Notes under the pieces: model-generated
The model's database searches: none
What the model saw: only the letters and a program-made list of their open reading frames with translations
Told to the model about the DNA's origin: nothing
DNA from: Planctomycetota bacterium
Lineage (GTDB): Bacteria > Planctomycetota > UBA8108 > UBA1146 > JAJFFE01
Length of the DNA stretch: 34,155 nucleotides
Direction of reading: 5' to 3'
Assembly: GCA_021776775.1 (NCBI GenBank)
Contig: JAJFFE010000342.1
Span: forward strand, 1 to 34,155
Shown here: positions 1 through 8,900 of the stretch, in pieces
How the letters are laid out: the number at the start of each line of letters is the position of its first letter
Position numbering within the stretch: the stretch's first letter is position 1
Position numbers and translations under genes: made by a program

Positions 1-33
1 ATCCTGCGCGTCTGCCAGTTCCGCCACTCGCCC
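1..33 (-). tRNA. tRNA-Leu, 5' part only (cut by window edge)
   Basis: Read on the minus strand, the first 33 bases form the 5' part of a class II tRNA. There is a seven-base acceptor strand GGGCGAG, then U8-G9, then the D-arm GCGGAACTGGCAGACGCGC, which is the usual arrangement of bacterial tRNA-Leu. The anticodon, variable arm and 3' half lie outside the window, so the isoacceptor cannot be named. A promoter placed correctly for this gene lies just upstream. Confidence 0.85.
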
Positions 34-53
34 TAGGATCGGTGATGGGGGGC

Positions 54-82
54 ACTGTAGCGACGTCGCTTGTCGGTGACAA
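54..82 (-). promoter_or_regulatory. Sigma-70-type promoter of tRNA-Leu
   Basis: On the minus strand TTGTCA (82-77) and TACAGT (59-54) are separated by exactly 17 bases. A start point about 7 bases past the -10 would give a leader of about 13 bases before the mature tRNA 5' end at 33. This is a visual match with no transcript data. Confidence 0.55.
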
Positions 83-237
83 TCTTGATCGAAGTGGTAC
101 CACCGCAACAAGAAACGAGACCCGGCAAGCCAAATCTCCCCTGGATGCCTCAGAGTGCGTCTGATAGCTTTTCGCCGATTGCACAGGAGAATCCTGATCA
201 ACTGCGGAATCATGTGTCCCGGAAAGGACCCATCCCC

Positions 238-396
238 ATGCTGAAGAAGCTCGCACTCATGCTGGCCCTCGTCGGCGTATGCGCTGTCGCGCTGCCCGCC
301 TGTGGTGAAAAGAAGCCCGCCGACAAGGCTACCGAAAAAGCTACCGACGCGACGAAAGATGCTGACAAGGCCGCCACAGACGCCGCCGGAAAGTAA
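238..396 (+). CDS. Small lysine/alanine-rich lipoprotein
   Basis: This encodes 52 residues. The ATG at 238 is chosen because AGGA (225-228) lies 9 bases upstream and because the N-terminus is a lipoprotein signal: MLKK, a hydrophobic core, then the lipobox LPAC with the acylated Cys at residue 22. An upstream in-frame start at 70 would bury this signal. The mature part is only about 30 residues of charged Lys/Asp/Ala/Thr (EKATDATKDADKAATDAAGK), probably helical or disordered. By analogy with entericidin-like and Lpp-like mini-lipoproteins it would be anchored in an envelope membrane, but no specific function can be assigned. It is monocistronic, with a strong terminator directly behind it. 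I am sure of the lipoprotein nature and unsure of the role. Confidence 0.8.
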   Translation: MLKKLALMLALVGVCAVALPACGEKKPADKATEKATDATKDADKAATDAAGK

Positions 397-433
397 TTTT
401 CCCAAGCGTCGGCAGCAACAGAAGAGAAAAGAT

Positions 434-463
434 GAGGAGCCCAATTGGCTCCTCTCTTTTTTT
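434..463 (+). terminator. Rho-independent terminator, probably bidirectional
   Basis: A perfect 8-bp stem (GAGGAGCC / GGCTCCTC, 434-441 and 447-454) with loop CAATT is followed by TCTTTTTTT. It ends the lipoprotein transcript. Read from the other strand the same hairpin is followed by ATCTTTTCTCTTC, so it can also stop the convergent aminotransferase transcript, whose stop codon is at 472. Confidence 0.9.
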
Positions 464-471
464 GTGTCGAC

Positions 472-1620
472 TCAACCGCGGAGCAATGTGCGAAGGGACT
501 CGAACACCGTCTCTTCATCGCCCCGCGTGAGTTCCAATCCCGGCGCGAGACGCAGGGTCCCGGTGTCGAGCGTGCCGAGATACTGGTGCGCGGCCGGCGC
601 GCAATGCAGACCCGCCCGTGTGCGAATACCCGCCGCTGATTCCAACGCAGCCGACGCTTCCGCCGGCGAGTACCCGCGAACCTGAATCGGAATGATGGGC
701 GTGCGATCGCACGGTTCAAACTCGCCGACCACCGTCACCGCGTCGATGGCGCTCAAACGCTCGACCCAACGAGCCCGCAACGATGCACTCCGCTCCCAGA
801 CCGCAGTGCGGTCGACTTCGAGGAGCGCAGTCAGGGCCGCTTCTAGCCCCGCGATCCCGGGTAAGTTTGCCGTCCCACACTCGTACCGCGCGGGCCCTTC
901 TTCGGGCACGCAAGAGTCCTGAGACCGCACGCCGTTGCCGCCCACCCACAACGGCGTCGGATCGAATCGAGGCGCGAAGTACGCGACCCCGACTCCCGGC
1001 GGCCCACCGAGAAACTTGTGCCCCGCCGTTGTGTACGCGCGCAAGCTAGGAATCTCGTCGATGCGAAAGGGAACGAGTCCCGCAGCTTGCGCGCCGTCGA
1101 CGACGAACGGCAGACCCCGCTCCGCGCACCACGTCCCGATAGCCTCGATGGGCTGCACGACGCCGCAAACGTTCGACGCGTGCTGAACGACGACCGCGGC
1201 GACGTCGTCACTCTTCAGTTCATCGAGACGCTCCACGTCCACCACGCCGGTCGGCAAGGCGGGCAAAGTGGAGACGCGCTCCGGACCGAAGCGACGCCAC
1301 GCCGGACGCGTTACCGCGTTGTGCTCTAACGGGCCGATCAACAGACGCTTCTGATCGGACTGTGACGCGAACGCTTCTAGCGCAGTGTTGAGCGCGGTCG
1401 TGGCGGAAGGGAAGAGCAGCATTCGATCGGCCCGTCTCGTGCCGAGCAACTCGGCCAGCTTCTCACGGCATCGTTCGACGATCGACGTCCCCTTGGCCGC
1501 CCCGGCGTGCCCCCCACGCCCGACGTTGCCCGCGACTTGAAGGGCCGCGACCATCGCCTCGGCCACCGAGGGATGTCTGGGGTACGCCGTCGCAGCGTGG
1601 TCGAGGTAGATAACGCTCAT
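472..1620 (-). CDS. Cysteine desulfurase-like class V aminotransferase
   Basis: This is a 382-residue PLP enzyme of aminotransferase class V, closest in pattern to the short cysteine-desulfurase-like family. Visible marks are the N-terminal YLDHAATAYP, the PLP-phosphate contacts around NVGRGGH, the VDGAQAAG segment carrying the cofactor-binding Asp, the Schiff-base lysine in TTAGHKFLGGPPG, and a C-terminal GLHCAPAAHQYLGT. The Cys in that last motif sits where the persulfide-forming cysteine is expected. Substrate is therefore probably cysteine, with sulfur passed to Fe-S cluster or thio-modification pathways; the acceptor is unknown and no isc/suf gene is nearby. I prefer the ATG at 1620, 13 bases after the apgM stop with an AGAGG-like site, over an in-frame start at 1665 inside apgM. 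It forms a two-gene operon with apgM and ends at the shared terminator. Confidence 0.87.
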   Translation of the reverse strand: MSVIYLDHAATAYPRHPSVAEAMVAALQVAGNVGRGGHAGAAKGTSIVERCREKLAELLGTRRADRMLLFPSATTALNTALEAFASQSDQKRLLIGPLEHNAVTRPAWRRFGPERVSTLPALPTGVVDVERLDELKSDDVAAVVVQHASNVCGVVQPIEAIGTWCAERGLPFVVDGAQAAGLVPFRIDEIPSLRAYTTAGHKFLGGPPGVGVAYFAPRFDPTPLWVGGNGVRSQDSCVPEEGPARYECGTANLPGIAGLEAALTALLEVDRTAVWERSASLRARWVERLSAIDAVTVVGEFEPCDRTPIIPIQVRGYSPAEASAALESAAGIRTRAGLHCAPAAHQYLGTLDTGTLRLAPGLELTRGDEETVFESLRTLLRG

Positions 1621-1633
1621 CGTGCTGGGCCTC

Positions 1634-2836
1634 TCAGGCGCCGAACTTGTCGAGGCGCCCTGCATGGGCCAGCGCCAACGTCACGAGTGAATCCGCCGGC
1701 AACGTCCCGAGATCGCCCCGCAGGACACCTCGTTCGTCGAACGTCACGTCGGCCACCGGAATAGTACGTGACGACTCCAGGACCAGCGGCACCGGGTGCC
1801 ACGAGTGCTCGAAGTGCACGGTAGGCGTCGAGTGATCACCGGTAATCATGGTGACGTCCGCGCCGAGCGAGCGTAACGCAGGAATGGCCGGGTCGATCGC
1901 CTCGAGTGCCGCCACCTTGGCGTCGAAGTCGCCGCTGTGACCGGCTTGATCGGGCTGTTTGGTGTGCAGGAAGAAGAAGTCGTACTGATCCCAATGCGCC
2001 TTCGCCACCTCGATCTGCTCTTCGAGAGACGAACCGGGATCGAGCACGTCCATGCCGACGAGTCGAGCGACCCCGCTGTACATCGGATAGATCGCGATGG
2101 CGGCCGAACGCAGACCGAACCGTTCTTCCATCGTCTCCAACGCTGGCCGCGACGAAAAGCCGCGCAACAAAACTCCGGTCGCTTTCGCTTCGGCCGCCAG
2201 CACGGTTCGAGCTTGATCGAAGAACTGAGTGGCCAAAGAGGCGAGCCGCTCCGAGACGACGTCTTCGGCCACGAATGGCAGTGCCGCTTTGCCTTCGACC
2301 TGTGGATCGTTGTCGTTGACGTGGTGCCCGAGCCCTTCTGAACGAAAGACCAAAGTGAACCGATGCTGCTTGCCGGGAAGCAGCAGGAACTCGGCCCCGT
2401 CGAGCGTCACGCCAGCTTGCAACGCTGCGCAGAGACGCCGGCACTCATCATCTGACGGCCGGTCCGCCCTCCGGTCTTGGACCACGCCGGCGCCGTCGAT
2501 CGAGCAAAAATTGCCTCGGGCGGCGATCTCGTCCGGGGCCAGCGCATGGTTGGACCCCAGCGCTTCGAGCACTCCACGACCAAAATCGATTTCGAGCGGG
2601 TTGTACCCGAACAACGACAGGTGCCCCGGACCGGACCCGGGGGTATAGCCGACCGGTAGAATCTGTGCTCGCCCCACCGATGACGCTTTCGCCATGGCGT
2701 CGAGCTGAGGGAGGTGCGCCGCCTCGAGTTCGGTCACTGCTCGGTCCGGGTGTGGCAGCCCGCCGAGACCGTCGATCACGAGCAGAACGATCTTTCCGCC
2801 TTCGCGGCGAATGAGGTTCTTGGGAGGAGCCGTCAC
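1634..2836 (-). CDS. apgM: Archaeal-type cofactor-independent phosphoglycerate mutase
   Basis: This alkaline-phosphatase-superfamily enzyme interconverts 3- and 2-phosphoglycerate without 2,3-bisphosphoglycerate. About 400 residues match the ApgM family in length. Motifs seen are the metal-binding Asp in LLVIDGLGG, the PGSGPGHLSLFGYNPLEIDFGRG stretch carrying the candidate phospho-acceptor Ser, VVQDRRADRP, and the C-terminal metal ligands in MITGDHSTPTVHFEHSWHPVP. Some bacterial members of this family have been annotated as putative homoserine kinases, so that alternative stays open. I chose the GTG at 2836: GAAGGG lies 6 bases upstream and the conserved core begins about 15 residues later. 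A TTG at 2899 would add 21 residues with no clear support. The gene is divergent from the glycosyltransferase at 2990. Confidence 0.88.
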   Translation of the reverse strand: MTAPPKNLIRREGGKIVLLVIDGLGGLPHPDRAVTELEAAHLPQLDAMAKASSVGRAQILPVGYTPGSGPGHLSLFGYNPLEIDFGRGVLEALGSNHALAPDEIAARGNFCSIDGAGVVQDRRADRPSDDECRRLCAALQAGVTLDGAEFLLLPGKQHRFTLVFRSEGLGHHVNDNDPQVEGKAALPFVAEDVVSERLASLATQFFDQARTVLAAEAKATGVLLRGFSSRPALETMEERFGLRSAAIAIYPMYSGVARLVGMDVLDPGSSLEEQIEVAKAHWDQYDFFFLHTKQPDQAGHSGDFDAKVAALEAIDPAIPALRSLGADVTMITGDHSTPTVHFEHSWHPVPLVLESSRTIPVADVTFDERGVLRGDLGTLPADSLVTLALAHAGRLDKFGA

Positions 2837-2989
2837 GAGAAGCCCTTCGGAAAGAGTAGAGAATCGCCCGACTATCCAGGAAGAGAACACTCGGTTCAAG
2901 GGCCGCGAGTGACTGCGCCCGCAGCGAGAGTGAGAACGGAGGACGGGAAGGCTCGATGTTCCGGTCGACTTGCGTCAGGATCCGCCGCC

Positions 2990-4210
2990 ATGTGGCGCAT
3001 CGGAATCACACACACTCGATTTTCGTACACCGGCGGAATCGAGAAATACATCTACTCCATGGTCGAGCGACTGCTCGCGGCCGGACACGAGGTGCACTAC
3101 CTCGCGACCCGTTGGGAAGAGTACGACCACCCGAATTTACACTTCCATCACGTGCCGTGGATCCGTTTTCCGCACAGCCTGCGAGTGGGAAGCTACGACC
3201 GACGCGTCAATCGCATTCTCGATCGTGAGAAGTTCGATCTCGTCCACGGATTCACGAAGACGACCCGCCAGGACGTCTACACCGACGGCTCCGGCACGCT
3301 TCGCGAGTACGTCGCAGCGACGCAAGCCGACCAGCCCGCGTGGCGGCGGTGGCTCTATCGCCAGAGCCCTCACCAACGCTCCATTCTTCGCATGGAACGC
3401 GGTCGATTTCAGCGCGACGCCATTCGCCGCATCATTCCGATGGCGCAGTTCGTCCAGGACCAGATCCTACGCGAGTATCCCGTGGACCCGGCCCGCGTGG
3501 AGGTCCTCTACAACGGCGTCGAGACCGATCTTTTTCGGCCGGAGAATCGCACCGCACGAGGTCCCGCCTTCCGCCAGAAGCACGGCATTCCTGCGGACGC
3601 AAAAGTGCTCCTGTTCGTCGGAAACGACTGGTCTCGCAAGGCACTCGACGTCGCCATCAACGCGCTGCCGGACGTCATCTCCAAGACAGCTGGCGACATC
3701 CGACTGGCCGTTGCCGGGCACGACAACCACCCCGGCAAGTTCAAGGACCTCGCGCAGTCACGCGGTGTCGCCGATCGAATGCTGTGGCTCGGTCCGGTCC
3801 GAGAAATTCGAGACGCGTTTGCCGCGGCCACCGTGTTCGTCTTCCCCACTCGCTATGACGTGTTTGGCAACGTGGGGTTGGAAGCGCTCGCTACCGGAGT
3901 GCCGTCCGTGCTCTCCGGGCGCGCGGGAGTGGGTGAGCTTCTATGGACCGAGAACGTCCATGGCCACGATCTCGCCGGATCTCGCCTCGAAGATCCGGAG
4001 GACGCTCGAGAACTCGCCTCACAGATCGTGACTCTTCTGGACCCAGCGCTCTACGACGAACGCTGCCGTCACGCCCGTGAGCTGGCAGAGCACTACTCTT
4101 GGGATCGACACTTCGAGCGGCTCCTCGAAATCTACGAGGAGGTCATTCGAGAACAGCGCAGCGAGACGGGCCCCTCGAAGTCGGACGAGAGATCGGAACA
4201 CCGAACATGA
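2990..4210 (+). CDS. GT4-family glycosyltransferase (first of pair)
   Basis: This is a 406-residue GT-B fold enzyme. It begins with MWRIGITHTRFSYTGGIEKYIYSM, where the Gly-Gly loop near residue 15 is the usual acceptor/nucleotide-site loop. The middle has VEVLYNGVETDLFRP, a typical linker into the C-terminal donor domain (LLFVGNDWSRKALDVAINAL). The donor motif is YDVFGNVGLEALATGVPSV, an EX7E variant with Asp at the first acidic position. The pattern resembles WaaG-like lipopolysaccharide-core transferases, but the sugar and acceptor cannot be read from sequence. The start is the ATG at 2990 with AGGA (2977-2980) nine bases upstream; the open frame back to 2714 overlaps apgM and is not needed. 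It opens an envelope operon: its stop overlaps the next start as ATGA. Confidence 0.9.
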   Translation: MWRIGITHTRFSYTGGIEKYIYSMVERLLAAGHEVHYLATRWEEYDHPNLHFHHVPWIRFPHSLRVGSYDRRVNRILDREKFDLVHGFTKTTRQDVYTDGSGTLREYVAATQADQPAWRRWLYRQSPHQRSILRMERGRFQRDAIRRIIPMAQFVQDQILREYPVDPARVEVLYNGVETDLFRPENRTARGPAFRQKHGIPADAKVLLFVGNDWSRKALDVAINALPDVISKTAGDIRLAVAGHDNHPGKFKDLAQSRGVADRMLWLGPVREIRDAFAAATVFVFPTRYDVFGNVGLEALATGVPSVLSGRAGVGELLWTENVHGHDLAGSRLEDPEDARELASQIVTLLDPALYDERCRHARELAEHYSWDRHFERLLEIYEEVIREQRSETGPSKSDERSEHRT

Positions 4211-5343
4211 CCGACACCGCGGATCAGACACCCACCCGTTCCCTCCACATCAACACGGAACGAACGTGGCGCGGTGGCGAGAAGCAGACTCTGCTGCTCC
4301 TTCAGGGTCTCGCTCGCCGCGACCAGCACGTCGAGCTCATCGCACAACCGAAGAGCCCCATGGTCGACCGCGCCCGCGAGTCGGGAATCAAGGTGCACGA
4401 AGTGGCGATGCGGGGTGAGGCGGACATCTTCGCGGCCCGCTCGATCCGTGGAATCATGAAGCGCAATGATTTCCAAATCTGCCAAATGCACACGTCTCAC
4501 GCCCACACGCTGGGAGCCATCGCGCGCGGTCGCCGCCGCTGGCCACGAACGATTGTGGCGCGTCGGGTCGATTTCTCGATTCACCGCAAAGGGATGTTTG
4601 GCCTCAATAGCATCAAGTACCGGTTCGGGATCGATCGATACATCGCAATCTCCAACGCGATCAAAGAAGTCATGGTTCGAGATGGCATCGACGGGGATCG
4701 CATCACCGTGGTTCACTCCGGGGTGTCCGACTTGCCCGCCCCCCGCACCACGGCCGCCGAGATACGCCAGCGCCACGGTATAGAAGCGACGGTTCCGATC
4801 ATCGGAAACGTCGCCCATCTCGCCGGACACAAAGGGCAGACGCACCTCGTCGGAGCAGCAAAGTTCTTGGCCGAGAGTCACCCGGACGCGATCACGTTGA
4901 TCGTCGGCGACGGCAGTGAACGTGCAACGATCGAAGAAGAGATTGCGCGCCACGGGGTCGGTGACCGGGTCATACTCGCGGGCTTCCAGGAAGATGTCTC
5001 CGCCTACCTCAGTGCGTTCACGATCTTCACGATGCCGAGCGTGCAAGAAGGACTCTGCACCAGCTTGCTCGACGCCTTGCGGTGCCATCTTCCGACCGTG
5101 GCTTCGCGAACCGGGGGGATCCCTGAAATCATCAAACACGAAGAGACCGGACTACTGGTCGAGCCGCGCGACGCCGCCGGACTACACACGGCGATTGCGC
5201 GCCTCCTCGACGATCCTGGATTTGCCAAACAACTGGCGAGCGCCGGCAACGCCCTCGCGCTCGGAGAGTTTTCGGTCGACCATACCGTCGAGCGAACCCT
5301 TCGTGTCTACCGAGACATGATCCAAGAGGAGTCAAGCCGGTGA
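4207..5343 (+). CDS. GT4-family glycosyltransferase (second of pair)
   Basis: This 378-residue GT-B enzyme is distinct from its neighbour. The N-terminal LHINTERTWRGGEKQTLLLL contains the Gly-Gly loop. A central ITVVHSGVSD leads into the donor domain (IIGNVAHLAGHKGQTHLVGA, LIVGDGSERATIE, VILAGFQEDV), and the C-terminal EX7E-type motif reads EGLCTSLLDAL, with Asp at the second acidic position, followed by RTGGIPEIIKHEETGLLV. It probably adds a sugar from a nucleotide donor to a cell-surface glycolipid or polysaccharide on the cytoplasmic face. The ATG at 4207 overlaps the preceding stop by four bases, implying coupled translation. Its own stop overlaps the DUF445 start. A frame extending back to 4099 lies inside the previous gene and was rejected. 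Confidence 0.9.
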   Translation: MTDTADQTPTRSLHINTERTWRGGEKQTLLLLQGLARRDQHVELIAQPKSPMVDRARESGIKVHEVAMRGEADIFAARSIRGIMKRNDFQICQMHTSHAHTLGAIARGRRRWPRTIVARRVDFSIHRKGMFGLNSIKYRFGIDRYIAISNAIKEVMVRDGIDGDRITVVHSGVSDLPAPRTTAAEIRQRHGIEATVPIIGNVAHLAGHKGQTHLVGAAKFLAESHPDAITLIVGDGSERATIEEEIARHGVGDRVILAGFQEDVSAYLSAFTIFTMPSVQEGLCTSLLDALRCHLPTVASRTGGIPEIIKHEETGLLVEPRDAAGLHTAIARLLDDPGFAKQLASAGNALALGEFSVDHTVERTLRVYRDMIQEESSR

Positions 5344-5948
5344 CCTGGACCTTCCTGACCTTTCCGATCGTCGGAGCCTTGATCGGCTGGTGCACGAACT
5401 GGCTCGCCGTAAAGATGATCTTCCGCCCGCGGCGGCCGATATCGATTCTAGGCATCCAGGTTCAAGGACTGCTCCCCCGACGCCAGTCCGACCTGGCCGA
5501 AAGTGTGGCACAAACGGTCGAGAAGGACCTGATCTCCATCGAAACGATCCGAGAGTCCATTCAGGACCTCATCGGCGGCGACCGCGTCAAGGTCCTGCTA
5601 CACGAACGGATCGACTCGCTCATCGACGAGCAGCTCAAGAGCTTCGGTCCGATGATGAAAATGTTCGTATCGGACGACATCGTGGCGAAAATCAAGAGTC
5701 GGATCGAGGACGAGGTGCTCACTTTCGTCGGGACGCTGTCGAGCGAGCTTCACACGGATCTCGAACGACACATCGACATCCACGGCATGGTCCGCGACAA
5801 GATCGAAGCGTTCGAGCTCAGCCGTTTGGAAGAGATCGTTTTTCGCATCGCGTCGAAAGAGTTCCGACACATCGAAGTCTTGGGGGGTGTCCTCGGCTTC
5901 ATGGTTGGCTTAGCGCAGGCGGGTTTGGTTTGGGCAATCGAAGGTTAA
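5340..5948 (+). CDS. DUF445 membrane protein
   Basis: This is a 202-residue protein of the DUF445 (YheB-like) family. The N-terminal membrane segment contains the family signature GALIGWCTNWLAVKMIF, followed by RPRRPISILGIQVQGLLPRR. A long helical, charged middle (about residues 45-170) follows, and a C-terminal hydrophobic anchor (about 180-200, LGGVLGFMVGLAQAGLVWAI). The molecule is therefore pinned at both ends with the helical part on one side of the membrane. Family function is unknown; envelope roles are suspected because of context. The start is a GTG overlapping the previous TGA as GTGA. The 3' end overlaps the proposed start of the large repeat protein by 19 bases, so all four genes look like one transcript. 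Confidence 0.85.
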   Translation: MTWTFLTFPIVGALIGWCTNWLAVKMIFRPRRPISILGIQVQGLLPRRQSDLAESVAQTVEKDLISIETIRESIQDLIGGDRVKVLLHERIDSLIDEQLKSFGPMMKMFVSDDIVAKIKSRIEDEVLTFVGTLSSELHTDLERHIDIHGMVRDKIEAFELSRLEEIVFRIASKEFRHIEVLGGVLGFMVGLAQAGLVWAIEG

Positions 5949-8900
5949 GACTGTCACTCTTCGTTCTCGTCGCGCTTTCCATCCAGTGCGCGCCGCCCGC
6001 CTTCACCCAAACGAAACCGTTCACTGACAACGATCGCGTCCAAGAGCCGACGGAAGATGCACCGGCGCCCACCCCTGACGATCGTACGGACAATCGAACC
6101 GAGAAGCTCATTCGTGGTTGGCCGTTTCTGTACCGCGATCGCGGCCCAGGAGACCGCGAAGCGACCGACATACTCTTCCCCTTCTATCACCATGAACGCA
6201 TCGGTACGCGCCACTCGAGTCGCGTCGCTCCCTTCTACTTCCACGCCCGAGACGAAGCCCGCCGCGAGTCCTGGTCGCTCTTCCTTCCGCTCTACTATTC
6301 GTCCCGAGACGGTGAAAGCTGGCGTTGGTCGAGTCTGCCCGTTTCGTTCGGACACGACTCGGAGACCAACACCGACTGGTGGCGCTCGCCGGCAATCTTC
6401 CCGTTGTATCGTGGCAGCTCTACGCCCGAGATTCGGACCGACCGGTTCGGTTTGTGGCCACTCATCGACGTTTTCGCCCGGGAGGGTCGGCCGGATGGGC
6501 AGTCCCTCGACATCCTCGGGCTGGCCAGTTGGCGGAATCCCGGCGAGGCGTGGCTCCCCTTTTTGCGCTATCGGTCGGCGTACGGAAAGACGCGCGAGGT
6601 CGGCGTCTTTCCCTTCTGGCACTATCGCGTCGAGGGATCGGGCGAAGAGCTCAACTCGCGGTGGTGGATCCCGATCCTCGGATTGTGGAAGTCGAATTCG
6701 ACCACCGGCAGCGAAGCCGGATGGCTTCCGCTTCTCGCCCGCTACCGAGACTACCCCGACAGCTACTCCTGGAGCGCACTCCTAGGGGCGTGGAGTGGTG
6801 GCTACGACGCAGAGGCACGCTGGTCTCGGATCGAGCCGTTCTATTCCCACGAGGCCGGACCGGGGCACGGCTCGACGACCATCCTCAGACTCTTCGGTCG
6901 TGAATGGTCGAATGACCGCGGACACCGGGCGACCACCATTCTTCCTCCGCTCGGCTACTTCGCGTCGGACAACTACGGCTACGCGCACCGCTTCTTTCCG
7001 TTCTACTTTGCCGGCGGATCGACTCGCGATGATCTGCCGACGTCGTCCTACCGCGCAATTCTCCCGTTCTACTACCACTACCGCTCCCCGCGTCAAGAAC
7101 GCCGACTGGTGTTCCCGCTCTACTACGGCGCAGAGACAACCACTACGGATGAATCGGGAGCGGACCGCACCTACGGCAGCCGCGTCGGCTTTCCGCTCTA
7201 CTGGCACGAGTGGAGCCCAGACTCGAGTTCGCTCCACCTGTTCCCGATCTACTCACGAATGACGAACCCGTCTCGAGACCTGTCTCTACTGCTCGGCCCC
7301 CTCTACGTCCATCGTCAAGAACACCGCGCCGGCGGGTCCGTCGACCGCTCCGTGATGTGGCCACTCTTCGGCTACTCGCGGTCGAAGTCGCACCGTCATT
7401 TCCACGCCGTGCCGTTGGTCTGGATCACGCGGGAGTCCGACGGTAACGCGATCGATCTCATCGCGCCGTTTTACTTGCGCGTCGCAAACCAGCGAAGGTC
7501 TCATCACTGGTTCCTACCAGCCTACGGACGCTATCGAGATCGAGACGAGGATGGCACCGAGACGTCACGAGACTTCTACGCCGGAGGGGCGCTGACTCGT
7601 ACGGTCGAGCGAAAGCGTGGCGAACTGAACGGCCAGCGATCGTGGCATCTGCTCGGCCCGCTCGCCGGGGTATCGACGAGTGACGATGGCGATGAAGTCC
7701 ACACGCGACTGCTTCCGTTCTGGTGGCGTACGCGATCGAAAGAGCAATCACGCACCATCGCGTTACCGCTGTTCTACCGGGAACGCACTGGCCGCGGCGA
7801 GCAACAGTCGTCGTTCACACTCGCCGCCGGCAACGCGTGGGTCGACATGCGCAGCCCCGGACGACGCGAATTCGGCTTGTTCTATCCGCTGACCCGATTT
7901 CGGCGTTCGGACGAACTCGAGTCGGACCAGGTCCTGTTCGTTTTCGAACGAACGAAGAAGACTCCGCAGGCAAAACCGCACTCGAGCCGTTCCCGGTTGA
8001 CCCCCTTCTACTACGGCTCTTCGGGGGAAGAAGCGGCGTCCGCGCATCAGTGGTGGCACCTCTGGTCCCACCAACAGCTACGCGACTCCAGCCGTTTTCG
8101 GCTCATGCCGTTCTTGGCAACTCGAGAAGAAACGCGAGAGGGAGTGCAGTGGGACTTGTTCGGTGGCTTGATCCGCCGGCGGGACTATCCCCATCGTGAA
8201 CGGCTCACCTGGATTGCCCCGTTGTACCTCGACTACCGTGAGGGGTTGGCGAGCGATCCGGACCGAACCCTGTTCACCCTCTTCCCGTTCTACTACCGCG
8301 GCTGGCGGCGCTCGACCGAGGAAACAACAACCTCTGTCCTGTTCCCCCTGTTCAGCCACACGTCCACCAAGAGCGGCGACTCCAGTCGAACGTCGATCCT
8401 ATGGCCGCTTGCCGAGCGGCGTCGAAGTGAGGGGTATCAATCCACGCGCTTCTTTCCGCTGTTCGATGTTCAGCGTTGGAACACCGGGGAACGCCAGTGG
8501 GACTTGTCGCTGCTCTATCGATCGCGCCACGTCGCCCCCGGCGAAGAGGTCGGCGGACTAGCGAGCCGCGATGGCTACCTCGGACTACAACTGGCTCGCT
8601 CCGCCGCTGGCGACAACACATCAACGGTTGTCGTTCAGCCGTTTCTCTTTGGGTACCACCGCGACGACCGAGTCAATCTCCTGCATTGGCAGAACTTGTT
8701 CATCGTGAATCGTTACTGGCGTCAAGGTAACAATCGCAGCTATTCGATGCTCGGCTTGATTCACGGTGGATCCGACTCGGACCGATCCTGGCACAGCACG
8801 TTTCCCCTGTATTTCTCCGACACGTACGAGCAAACCGAGGCTCCACTGTTCAGCGTACCGAGTGCGATGCATCTGTTCTCCAGAGTCGAGGACGCCAACG

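Noticed and set aside
210..719. 169-codon minus-strand ORF across the lipoprotein and aminotransferase end
   Set aside because: It crosses the strong terminator and two better-supported genes; Arg/Ser-rich shadow composition.
2714..2989. N-terminal extension of the first glycosyltransferase
   Set aside because: It would overlap apgM and encodes no conserved sequence; the GT fold starts at the ATG at 2990 with a ribosome site.
4132..5139. 335-codon minus-strand ORF opposite the second glycosyltransferase
   Set aside because: It lies wholly antisense to a clear GT4 gene, has no ribosome site or family motif, and long antisense frames are expected at this GC content.
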